Source: Scedosporium boydii (lineage: Eukaryota; Ascomycota; Sordariomycetes; Microascales; Microascaceae). Taken from it: 64,000 bases of DNA. How positions within the stretch are numbered: the first letter of the stretch is position 1; every line of letters begins with the position of its first letter. The translations under genes were made by a program, and so were the position numbers. The stretch covers positions 1-64,000 of the forward strand of contig NJFT01000169.1 in the NCBI GenBank assembly GCA_002221725.1, given 5' to 3'. Below the pieces are notes generated by a model that saw nothing but the letters and a program-made list of their open reading frames with translations, was not told the DNA's origin and made no database searches. Positions 33,075-43,394 of the stretch are shown one piece after another.

Positions 33075-34613
33075 TTATTGTTTCGTCCTCTTCTTTTTCT
33101 CTTTAGGAGGCTTGTCACTGAGGTTATTCTATATCATCAACGTTAGTAAAATGGACGTAGCCAAGGGGGGGGCACAATGCCGTTGAAAGACAATGGAGGG
33201 AAAACTCACATAATGAGGAATATCCAGCTCGTAGTCCTCCGCCAACTTCTTCTTATCCGCCTCCGACAACTCAACACCCTCCACAGACTTGACCCTCCTA
33301 CCCTCCAAGAAAATAAAGATTCCACCCATAATCGCCAACACAAGCGCAACGCCGATAAGGAACCCCACGACCCAGGACGGGCGGTCATACCGGTTCATGC
33401 CCCACATAAACCCCGCCAGCAAGGCCTGGAAGATGGTATTCCAGGCATTAGCCCAGATGACGGTGTCCAACTTCCACACCTTGGTAGGTTCGGCTCGAAT
33501 GCCCGTCAGCGGCGGGGTCGGCGTGCGCTTCAACGGATAGGGAAGGAAAGGCGCGTACTCCCCCGCAGCGGCGTCGTCCTTTTCGGTATCGAGGAAATCG
33601 GCCCGCCCGATATTCACGGGAACGTTCTGCGAACCCTCGAGACGGAACCATCCGCGGTGGATGCCCGCGAGCCGTCGCAGCGCCACGTGCTCGCCACGCA
33701 GTCGGTACTTCATAAGGTAGTAAAGATCGCGGAACCTCCACGGGGCAAGGCCGAATCCCGTCACGCAGAAAAGCGCGTTGAGGATCTGCGAGTCGATTTC
33801 GATCCATATCCGTCGGGGAGAGTTGATGTCATTGCATGTTGGGTGACACATGGCCGGCGCCGCGTTGCACAGTAGTAGGAAGATCATGCCTCCCCAGGCC
33901 ACGACGTTAAGGCCATAGATGACGACGAAAAACCCGAGCGGTGTAAGGAAGTAGTTCCATAGTGCTATCGCGCCGAGCTTTGTCGCTCCCACGAACCCGT
34001 GAGAGGGTGGGAAATGGTATCCGTTCTCGAAAGGTGCCGTGCCCGCATGCTCTGCCTCACTGACTAGACCCGTACCTTCGCCGACTAGTCCCTGGGGCTT
34101 TTCGGTCGCCTCTTCATCGCTCGGTCTCTGCTCCTTTTGCGACAAGGCTTGGTCTATAGTCACACTCGAAGCTTCGGTCGTCTCGTGCTCATGCTCGTGC
34201 TCGATCGTCTCAGGCAAGGGCTCGGTGCCTCTCCTAGATCTCGTGATTACAGTCGGCGGCGATATCGACAACGACGCTGCTCGACTCGTTCTTCCACCAT
34301 CTTCGGGTGCAGGCGATGCGGTGCCGAGAGAAACCCCAGCGCTAGACGCTAGCGAGCTTCTCCGCCTGGGCGGGGCGGACAGCACAGAGGATGCGAACGA
34401 GCCCGTCGCTGCGCAGAAACTCTCAGGTATATCCGACTCCCCAAAGCTTTCCGAAAGCCTTCGTAACCTTCCGGCGAGGGTGAGCGGCGGTTGGGCATCG
34501 GGGGGTAAGTCGGGACTATTCGTTCTCGAGGTCGGTGAAATAGATTCTAGATCGGGTTCCAGAGGTGGGAATGGGGAGCCAACGGGGGTGGAAGTCCCCG
34601 TCGGCGACGCCAT
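33075..34613 (-). CDS. DUF2985 membrane protein
   Basis: Two exons (33210-34613 and 33075-33128) give 485 residues. The second exon adds NNLSDKPPKEKKKRTKQ and a stop, so the terminus is basic. The first 200 residues are disordered, Ser/Pro/Glu-rich, with a His-Glu repeat (EHEHEHE) and RR-S phosphosite-like motifs. The folded part carries membrane segments (LTPLGFFVVIYGLNVVAWGG with IFLLLCNAAPAMC; SWVVGFLIGVALVLAIMGGI) around a cytosolic region containing CVTGFGLAPWRFRDLYYLMK. This matches my knowledge of the fungal DUF2985 family, whose function is unknown. No transporter or enzyme motif is visible. The small terminal exon and its reading phase support the splice call. Confidence 0.85.
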
Positions 34614-35757
34614 CGTGATGAATGATTTGTTTAAAAATAAGAATTCCGCAGCTGCAAACCAAAGCGGCCGCTTTCCCCTAGTGTAAAGGGTGCCGGGGAG
34701 AAAGCAAGCAAAATGCGATGAAATAAAAAGGGAGAAAATAGAAAAGATCAGGATTCGGCCTTTTCGTCGTATCCCGTATCTGGGGGAGCAGTCGTAATAA
34801 TAAGCATGATCAAGGGTTCCGCTTTCATGTGCCCGTGCATTTTACTAGTACGCGTATTACAATATAAATGAAGAGTCGAGGGGGGAGCAGCAGTTCGGAC
34901 TGACATGGCTTAGCATTACCGAAGTAGGGCTAAACAGGGGTCGAAGAAATCAGTCGATCGCTGGCTATCCTCTGTGGCGGTCGCTCTTCACCTCCGGAGG
35001 AAGGGGGGCGGGCGCGCCGGGTCGTTTTGGAAGTCCGGATCAAGCTTTATCGCCACTGAACTTTTCGTTGACCAGTCTCGTTCGACAGACGTATGCCGAT
35101 CCACCACGTGCGATGTATGTTGCCAAGGGTCAATTAATTCCATGTGGGTGGACAGCATGAAGCAACCATTGATACTCGGGAGTAGAGGGTGGGACGGTTC
35201 CCTGCCCTTAACTTCTTGATCGGTGGTGACACCCTCCATCCCTCTTGATGTCATGGTCCATCTTCGATCGATGATCGATCCTAGCAAGCTCGAATTGTTC
35301 CACTGGGGTGGACCAAAGCCAGTTGACCTCAATGTATATCGACGGTTGGTTTGGTGATGTGAATTGGACTATTGAACATTCAAGGCTAAAGTGTGCTAGA
35401 CAGAAAATATATTTGAAGATGATATGATGAATTGACTCTCATCAATTCCGGCCCACTACCAACTGGGCCATCTCATCACTAGTTGAACGCAATTATTATG
35501 GTGCGTACAATTCAATGTTGGACGAGATCGAGTCGTGTTTTCGGGGTTAAGTGTGAGTCGATCATGAGCTTTGCGAACAATTGAAATTGAGTTCTGCTTC
35601 TTTGTCCTCCATGAATGGCTTAGTCAGGCACTAAGACAAAGACCCATCAAGGTTCCTTGAAGCCAACATCGAAAACTGCAAGAAAAAAAGTCAGGGCCCA
35701 ATTCCAGCTTCACCAAATATCTTGACGTAGGGTAACCTACACCCCCCGCAAGCACAG
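34614..35757. promoter_or_regulatory. Divergent promoter region, DUF2985 gene / SEN15
   Basis: About 1.1 kb lies between divergent start codons. It includes clustered ATCGATS words near 35,263-35,280 and AT-rich sequence near 35,400-35,480. No clear TATA box or gene is seen. Confidence 0.5.
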
Positions 35758-36246
35758 ATGACTCTCCCAGACCGGGACGTCCCCGCTAGCGTCCTCGAAA
35801 ACCTCAAAGACCAACACTACTGGACCGACATCCAACTCCACACCCACTCCCCAACCGACCCCTCCAAGCCCTTACCACGAGCCCTCATCAGCGGCCTCCC
35901 CCCCAAGCGCCTCTACATCCACCCCGACGAACAGGTCGAAGCCATCGACATCGAGCGCCAAACCGGCGCGCAGCCCGAAGTCGCCCAGGAACCCGAGTAC
36001 GAATGGGTGCTGCCGGCCCACCTGCACGAGACGTTTTCCCTGGCCAAGTTCGCCGCCGTGTTCGACTCTATCGACGCCATTCCGCCCCAGGCGCCACGGG
36101 ATGAGGCGCCGGAGCTTGGGCCGAGCGGGAAGGACTGGAGGGGCGCGGATCGGAAGAAGAGGGTGACTATGGCGATTGTCCATGATGATTCGACCGTTAC
36201 GTATTACATTGTTCACGATGGCGTTGTGAAGCCGCGGCAAAACTAG
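35758..36246 (+). CDS. SEN15: tRNA-splicing endonuclease subunit Sen15
   Basis: This is a single exon of 162 residues. The Sen15 fold is recognisable: LKDQHYWTDIQLHTHSP at about residues 15-32, RALISGLPPKRLYIHPDEQ (about 41-59), then YEWVLPAHLHETFSLAKFAA (about 81-101), and the final strands RVTMAIVHDDSTVTYYIVHD (about 134-154). Sen15 is a non-catalytic subunit that pairs with Sen34 in the four-subunit nuclear or mitochondrial-surface endonuclease that cuts introns from pre-tRNAs. Absence of a catalytic His/Lys/Tyr triad is expected. Length matches fungal homologues. Convergent with the alcohol dehydrogenase gene, only 166 bases away. Confidence 0.92.
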   Translation: MTLPDRDVPASVLENLKDQHYWTDIQLHTHSPTDPSKPLPRALISGLPPKRLYIHPDEQVEAIDIERQTGAQPEVAQEPEYEWVLPAHLHETFSLAKFAAVFDSIDAIPPQAPRDEAPELGPSGKDWRGADRKKRVTMAIVHDDSTVTYYIVHDGVVKPRQN

Positions 36247-36412
36247 AGGCGGCGTTTATATTATCTTCATGTTTAATTTTTTTTCTTCTTCTTCTCTTTT
36301 CACTACAGCTTGAAGGGATCGCTGGGCTCCGATTCTGGGCTACAAGGGAAACCACCATGATACCTTACTCTACTCAAGTGAGGAAGGTGGGAGATAGGAG
36401 GAACTTTCTAAA

Positions 36413-38014
36413 CTATAGCGTGAAAATCACCTTGTATGCCTCCATGGCATTGAATAACCTGTATCCCTCGACAGCTTCGGAAAGCGGCATCATCTTGTCG
36501 AACATGAACCTGTCAAAGGTGTGAGTTTTGGGGGAAGACAGAGTTGTCGGGGAGAAAAGCCTCGGGGCTTTGGGAGGGGCTTGAGGAGCCTGGAGACTTA
36601 CTCAAGCTTGTCTTGCCTCTTCTCGAGAAGAGCGAGGGCCTCGTCGAATATCGCTCGGACAGGGCAGCGGCCCATCTGAAGGCGGACATTTTTGCTACAC
36701 GAGCCGTTAGCCGTCAGTTTTTACATGCCCGGGTCCGAGCCGGCCACATAGAGATGCACTCACCCGTATCCTTCATGTCCGTTGAAGGGAATCTATGCCG
36801 CAGAAAAGGGTTAGCCCAACAGGCTTTTCGTGGTCAAGGGAACAGGGGGGTCGGAAAAAAGCCATATACCTCAGCATTGTGGACACCAATGCTGCTGATA
36901 ACACCCCAAGGCCGGATAAGATCAAACGCCGTCCTCAGCGCAGGACTAAGACCGACAACCTCAATAACCAAATCCGCCCCCCGACCCTCCGTCACCTCCA
37001 GAATCCTCTTCTTCATGCCCTCGGGGTCAGTCTTGAAGTTCAGCGGCTCGGCGCCCAGCTTCTTCGCAATCTCCAGCCTGCTATCGACAGCGTCAATGGC
37101 GAAGAGGTGCTTGGGCTTATACTCCAAAGCAGCGATGATGGCGCAGAGACCGACGGGCCCGCAGCCGATCACGACGGCAGTGACGTCATCCTTCTCCTTC
37201 ATGGGGAGGAGCTGCCAGGCGGACTTGGCGCCGAAGAAGCCCGTGGGGAAGATGTCGGCCATGAGGACGAGGGCCTTGTCGGAGATGTTGCTGGGGGCTT
37301 TGACGACGGTGCCATCGGCGAAGGGGACGCGGACGTATTCGGCTTGGCCGCCGTCGAGAGCGCCGGAGCCGAAGAGGATGCTCTTTTCGCAGCGGGAGGT
37401 GAAGCCATTTCGACAATAGAAGCACTTTAAGCTATTTTGCGGGGTTTCCCTCTACTTTCAGTAATCGTGTTTTTACAAGGAAACGTGTGAGGTATGCTGG
37501 TAGAACTATATGCTGCACGTACCATGAGGTGGTGAAGGGAGTCACGATCTTGTCTCCGACCTTGACCGTCTTCACCGCAGAGCCGACTTCCGTCACAGTT
37601 CCGGTAAACTCATGGCCCATAATGAAGCCGGGCTCTTGCTTTTCTAGGCCGCGGAAAGTATGCAATTCTCTTTGGATACTCGTCATCAGCCCACGACATC
37701 ATCACGGCAATGCGGGGGCGGGGTAACAATTGAAGTTGACTTTTGATACCCCAGCACCACAACCAAGGGGTCGAATACTCACGAGCCGCAGAGGCCAGAG
37801 GCGCTGACCTTGACGATAATGTCTTCATCGTCCCGGACTGTTCAAAATATCAATTGGGTCAGCCTCACCATTGGGTCACCCGGCTTGTTCTTTCGTCCAC
37901 GCACACGCCGGGGTGAAGGGCGGGAAGACCGGGAAGAGCTTGGTCCGTACTTTTCGGGATAGGTCGCTCCTGAACGGAGACCTTGTGAGGACCGTCGAAG
38001 ACTACGGCGAGCAT
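36413..38014 (-). CDS. Zinc-dependent alcohol dehydrogenase (MDR family)
   Basis: Seven exons (37951-38014, 37783-37837, 37523-37669, 36870-37431, 36764-36792, 36602-36694, 36413-36509) give 348 residues; phases agree at every junction. Catalytic zinc ligands are Cys38 (SGLCGSELH) and His59-Glu60 (IMGHEFTG). The structural zinc lobe is Cys89, Cys92, Cys95 and Cys103 (SCLKCFYCRNGFTSRC). The Rossmann fold starts at VVIGCGPVGLCAI, with the acidic AIDAVDSR selecting NAD rather than NADP. The exon-4 acceptor was chosen at 37433-37432 because it restores the first structural cysteine. Substrate unknown; primary or secondary alcohols, polyols and formaldehyde-type aldehydes are all possible. Seven exons in 1.6 kb is the most intron-dense gene here. 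Confidence 0.9.
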
Positions 38015-38167
38015 TGTTCCGGGGGTGGGAATCTCAAGATTCGGGGGTGTATAAGGCTTGTATGAAATGCGAAGATCTGAAACTATGACGTTTCAAGCGT
38101 GAGAGGATCAAAGGTTTTTAAATAACTTCGAATGGATCGATGCCCTTCAGAACTGAGTCAAGAGGAG

Positions 38168-38177
38168 ATCAATTGAT
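38168..38177. repeat. ATCAATTGAT palindrome, copy 2 of 5
   Basis: A perfect palindrome. The 15-base context GAGATCAATTGATCG (38165-38179) is repeated exactly at 55601-55615. Confidence 0.7.
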
Positions 38178-40432
38178 CGATCGTTGCTTGTTTTACGTAG
38201 TTAGATGCCTCTTTGAGATAAGGTTAGCGTTATCTCATCTGCCCTCTTGCTAACTAGCTTCGCAAACCCTCGGCCTTCGAAGCATCAATCGATCGTGAAC
38301 AGAGGAAGAAGCCGGCTTGGCATTGATCAAAATGTCAAAATGTAGCTCCACCCTGGACCGTACGCAAGAATAAAAGCGACAATAAGCGCATATCGTCCCT
38401 TGCACAGTTGCACTATGCCAGCACGCAACTCCGATGTAGGAACGCGGGCGGGGAGATAGGGACAATTAGAACGGACCACCTTCTGGACGGTCTTTTTTTG
38501 ATTACGGACATTGTTGTAATCCAGTTAAAGATTCCAATGAGATCAATGATTTCTTCTTCTCCATCGATTCCAGGTGAACCTTGTGGATAACGCAACTGGG
38601 AGCAGGTGTTAAGTGTCGGGGGAAGTTGTAAGCGGAAAATAATATGGGGCGATGTTGCATTCCCGGTTACGCTGTATTCGATTACCGGGGGCTCATGTCG
38701 ATTTGATCATTGGGGCTTCAACACGGGAAGCAAGGGCAAGGAGGGTCCTGAACGAGGTAATCCGTGCAGAGACGGGAGGCCCTGCGTCGGTGATGTCATT
38801 GCTGCAGTGCCATTGATGTTCCTGTCGACATTCGATCAATACTGATGCTGATGCCCAGACCCCCTGCTCGACATACTGACTGGGGGGATTTAAAGCTGGG
38901 CACTGAGATGGAGATAGAGTGCTTAATGAAGCACAGTTATCATACCGGGGGATGCGGTAGAGCGATCTCCGCATTACTGGGTGGGAGGAGACAGATCAAG
39001 ATGAAACATTGATATATTTATGGGACATGTGGATTCTCTGGTAAAGCCCCTCCTGGTGCTTCGGGCCGACGAAACCAGCGACGAGTAATATTATGTATGG
39101 AGCGGTGTGCGGAGCAATATCGATTTGATGTGGCCCAACTTCGGTCTGGTTCCTCACTATCCCCTCTGGAACGGTGTGGTACGGTACGGTAGAAGTCTGC
39201 GGATAACTTCCCTCTTCTTCTGGCAATGGAGGGCACACACAGCTCTCGGACGCAGCTCGCCATAATTAGTCGGTTCCGCATCTGTCGCGCAGGAAGAAGT
39301 GCCAGGCGACCGAGACTAGCGTACGTTGATGGGTCTACTTTTTGCCTCTCACGCTCTTAATGTTCAATGTTGCCATAAATCAACCGAGCCTAGGCGAGTT
39401 TGCTGGCTCCACTCTCAGACCTAGGTGCTCTTAAAGTTCCCCTCTTAAACCCTTCACGATGGTGGGGAAGTGAAGCAGACTGATGCGAATCGCAAGGAGC
39501 TGGTTGGTCGTCCAAGTTGCGGGGTGAGGAAATGGGTGTGTGGATTCCACCTCTCCTTCGCAGGCTCGCAACATGGCCCCTGCTCGCATTTCCCCGCCTT
39601 TTCCTTCCTTCCCTTCCCTTCCCGCATTCCGAGGGAAGAGGTGTGGCGATGGGGAAGCGAGGGTGGTTCGGTGCGGTTCATCTTTTGAGGAGTAACCCCC
39701 TCTCTCTCTTCTACGAAGTAGTGCATATGGTATCGTGACCATGAAATGGTTCGCAACTTGTAATTTACGACGACGTGAAGCTCTCACGCGAGAAAACAGC
39801 CAGATTGAAAGAAGAGGGACTACGCGTACATTCGACATCTGGGCGCCATGTTAAGGGCCGTCCTCCCTTAGTCACGCTTACTGAAAGGATCAAATATCAA
39901 ATATCAATATCGAGTCCGATCCTCGGCTGGTTGATTAAAACGTGGGATCTTTAAAAAACAGTATCCCGTCCGAATAATATGGGAGAGGTGCAGGAGCCCT
40001 CTAATTTCTTTCTTGAAGTCTATTATTCGGTTCTAGGGTTTTGCCAATGTTCTTCCCTGTTCCTGATTCCGTCCCGTCAGGGCTCGGCCATGTGAGAACA
40101 CCCCAGCCGTGGATAAGTCCCCGCCGGTACAGTAGCGAATGTAGGTGCTCGCGAGGGTTCGTGCAAGGTACTGTATAAGACACGGCTAAGAGCCGACCCC
40201 GGCTTATCCACGGAGCCTAGGTCCCGGAAGCGCGGACAGCAAATCCTGGTGAGTGATTTATTACTTGCTGGCGTTCTCCCGAGAAGTATCAATGAGTAGG
40301 TGGCCGTCCCAGAGCTGTTGAGGCAGTGCACGGATCAATGATTTATACCAAAAAGTCGAGGTATAAAAGAAATTGTTTTCAAGCCTCTTCATTACATCCG
40401 ACCCGACGGATTGATACTACGCTGCATCTACA

Positions 40433-41797
40433 TACTTCGTACTTCATGTTAACAATGCACCCCAGTAGGTAATCCATCCTGTTTCACGAAGTACTTGTAT
40501 TTCATACTGTTTCGTAGTACTTCGTATTGCATCGTCGATTGATGCTGAGCCAGCAGGTCTGCTTCGCGCTTCGTGCGTGGGGCCGTCTTCCACTCATCAA
40601 CTAGGCGGCCGAACGACCGTGCCCCCGGAGAGAGACAAGGGACATTGGGATCTTGATCGAGAACAGGAGGGGACAATGGAAGCCTGCAGGGGCAGGGCCC
40701 CCAAGACGCGGGTTATGATCAAGATCAATTGATGCTTGCCCAACACACATATACATGTCGAGTTCATAATTTCAATATCAAGACAATTTGGCCATCATTT
40801 ATACTCGTAGCTAGACAGGACGACTCACGAGTCACCCCAATTGTCGTCGCCACCAAATAAATAAGGGAGGTATAAGTGGAAGACTGAATTGATGTACCCT
40901 TTCGGACACTCGGGGAAGTACTTCTATACTCGAGTTGTCGCAATACTACCACGCCTCCTGGACATACCTCGTAGATGGTTATGGGTGATAATTGATGTCT
41001 AGGTCTGATCAATTGCCAATTCATTGATTTGATGGCTTTGGGCTTAATTTCCCCAGGGTCTGGGGCAGACGCATGAGGCACAAAACTGTGGAACTTGCAG
41101 AACACACTATGCTCCTTCGTACATATCAATCACCTCGTACAGCGCAGCGTGGTGCAGGTCTGCCCGCCCTGATCCCGGTCGCAGCTCTGTTAATCTCCAT
41201 TGAGCCTCTTAAAGCACGAGGCGCGTGCTTCGTACTGGTACCTGAGACTTGCCTCTCAGGTTGGCTGAGTACGTACCTGGCTACTGGCTTCCTGGTTCCC
41301 TACGATGTTGACATGTCCTCAACGCCATCTCTTGTAGATTAGGGCCTACTCTCTGTGTACGAATTAGACGTCGTTTGTAATTGGGGCGCCAGATTCTCCC
41401 CAGCCAACTGCGAAACGGCACGAGTGCTCGATCTTCGTAAAAACCCACGCTTTCTGTCTTGTCAAAAGCTGCATTAATATTGCGGGAACCAACCCTGGAG
41501 TATTCTATTAAGTCTCCATGAAATTGAATCCCATCTAGACTGGCTTCGAAACTGAAACTGCTTGAACATCATGCCTCTCTCGTCTCCTCATACAATAATA
41601 TACCTTTGTACTAGGCGCAGTCGCTATTTCTGTACCGTATTTCGTACACACATGCCTCCTTCCTCCATAGCTCAGTAACTCCGATGAAGTTGCCCCATTT
41701 TCCCCGCGTTCGTCCCTTCCCTGGTGTGGTGGCCTGGGCCTGGCATTTGACCCATTTGATCCACCAAGTCCCTTGTACACCTGTAGTGTACTTCGTA
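40433..41797. promoter_or_regulatory. Cluster of TACTTCGTA words upstream of the C2H2 gene
   Basis: Exact words lie at 40433-40441, 40518-40526 and 41789-41797, with one-mismatch relatives near 40,485 (CACGAAGTAC), 41,228 (GCTTCGTAC) and 41,635 (ATTTCGTAC). The group lies 1.6-3 kb upstream of the gene. A regulatory role is inferred from enrichment alone. Confidence 0.4.
40724..40733. repeat. ATCAATTGAT palindrome, copy 3 of 5
   Basis: A perfect palindrome sharing 15 bases with copy 1 (GATCAATTGATGCTT). Confidence 0.7.
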
Positions 41798-41939
41798 CTT
41801 TACCACATGCAATCTTCGCGCTGTCTCGGCCTCTGGGGTGCTCCTGCCAGGGAATAATTGATAATACTTGTATCAGTTGTCCGCCTGGCGCCTGCTCCCG
41901 CTGCCACTGTCTTAATTCATCACCACCTCCATCAAATCA

Positions 41940-41949
41940 ATCAATTGAT
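41940..41949. repeat. ATCAATTGAT palindrome, copy 4 of 5
   Basis: A perfect palindrome directly before the pyrimidine-rich trinucleotide tract. Confidence 0.7.
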
Positions 41950-42030
41950 CACTACCTCAATCCATCTCCATCTCCACCTCTACCTCTGCCTCCACCTCCG
42001 CTACCACTACCACTGCCACTACCACGGCCC
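41950..42030. repeat. Imperfect trinucleotide tract (CTC/CCA/CTA)
   Basis: About 80 bases have a three-base rhythm of CCA, CTC, CTA and ACC with no G on the + strand except scattered bases. It resembles a decayed microsatellite in the leader region of the C2H2 gene. Confidence 0.65.
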
Positions 42031-43394
42031 GGTCTGCCCACTCTTGAACGTCCAGTTCCACAATTCTGGCCCCGCCACAACATCTCGTACTCATACATGG
42101 CAATAGTCTTTTGTTCCCTCCCATGCTACCCCTTCTCCTCATCTTCACCTTCACAAGACCTCGCCATTGTTGTGTCGCGTTTCCTAGTGGTCGACTGGGA
42201 ATTCCAACGCACGAAAACCTCGGGTTTACTGGCTCCTGGTTTTGCCGAAACGAAGACTGACCGAGCCTGCACTATTTCGTATTGTAGGCCTCGGCCACAG
42301 GCAGGCAGACCACCTCGATAAACCCAGCTTGATTCCCCCCCCCCCCCGAGCGACACTAATAGACTCTTTCCACCTCCTACCTATTTTGGCGAAGAGGGCA
42401 GGCCCCCAGCCGTTTTCCCTCCTCCCCCACAAAAGCTTCGACTTCAAGGGAATCAGCCTCACCGCCCGCCTAGCTTCGCTCCCTAGCCCACCCCAACCTG
42501 CATCTCCCATCCGCGCCCGCCCCGCCCTCTCACCAACCAGAGCAGGGTCGTGCTCGTACTTTGCTACGTCCTGCAGGGTGCCATTACTACATCTTCACAG
42601 AGCGTGGCTTGTAGCTGTACAACGCATTCCACCAACGCGACACCGACGTGGACGTGGGGATTGATGGGAACAGCACAGCCAAGCACAAGTAACAGTCTCG
42701 TCTTTAGCAAAGCACTCCGTTTTCCTTCTTGGCTTTCACCATTTCCACATTGAAGAACCTTCGCTCGTTAAGCCACGTTCTCGCTCGCACGCCACAAATC
42801 CGTCGCTCAATACCTTCACATTTTACTATTACTCCTCACCTGGTCTCGCCCTTTTCTTCGCCAAGACCTCGACCTTGACGCAGGCCACCGCGTCTTCAGC
42901 TGCCTTGGAGAGCCTGTCGAGGAACGTCCTCCCGTCTCCGTTTCCGTGGTTGGGCTGTGGCAAGGCCGTTAACTCGGCCGGGGATTCACTGCGCATTCGA
43001 ACCTCAACCCACACCACCACCACACCACACCACGTCGACAACCTCCTAGCAGCACTTTCCTATTCCCGCCCAACGACCTCTCTCTGAACACCACGAGGCG
43101 ATCGCAATTCACTCAGACGACGAATCTTCACCCCGGCGTGGAGGACAAGGCGGCTAACCGAGTGGACTGTGGACTTCTTTCCTTGCCGCATCATAGCGCA
43201 TATTTGTTCTCATTTTCTCTGCCTGTTTTGTACGCTCTGACAGCCTAACGTTCGGTCCTTGTTCCTTCGCCCCAGTCCTTCCCCCGATTCCAATGGCGAA
43301 CTAGCACAGGCGAAACTCGACTCCCGCTCCCGATTATGTCTGCGAAAGCTGCAACCAACGAAACCTTGACTCGAAATCCTCGCCTCGAACAGCC

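Larger units (their letters stand above)
38015..43394. other. Long non-coding region upstream of the C2H2 gene
   Basis: At 5.4 kb this is the longest gap. I find no gene. It carries four exact TACTTCGTA/TACGAAGTA words (39712, 40433, 40518, 41789) plus variants, three ATCAATTGAT palindromes (38168, 40724, 41940), and an imperfect trinucleotide-like pyrimidine tract at 41,950-42,030. From about 41,850 to the C2H2 start the + strand is pyrimidine-rich, fitting a long leader. There is no transposon open frame or terminal repeat. Relics decayed beyond recognition cannot be excluded. Confidence 0.6.

Noticed and set aside
41773..42321. 182-residue open frame upstream of the C2H2 gene
   Set aside because: The middle is a Pro/Leu translation of the trinucleotide tract, and it lies in the probable leader region.
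38015..43394. Transposon relic in the longest gap
   Set aside because: No reverse transcriptase, transposase, terminal repeats or target duplications are visible. AT content is only moderately raised, so there is no clear RIP signature by eye.
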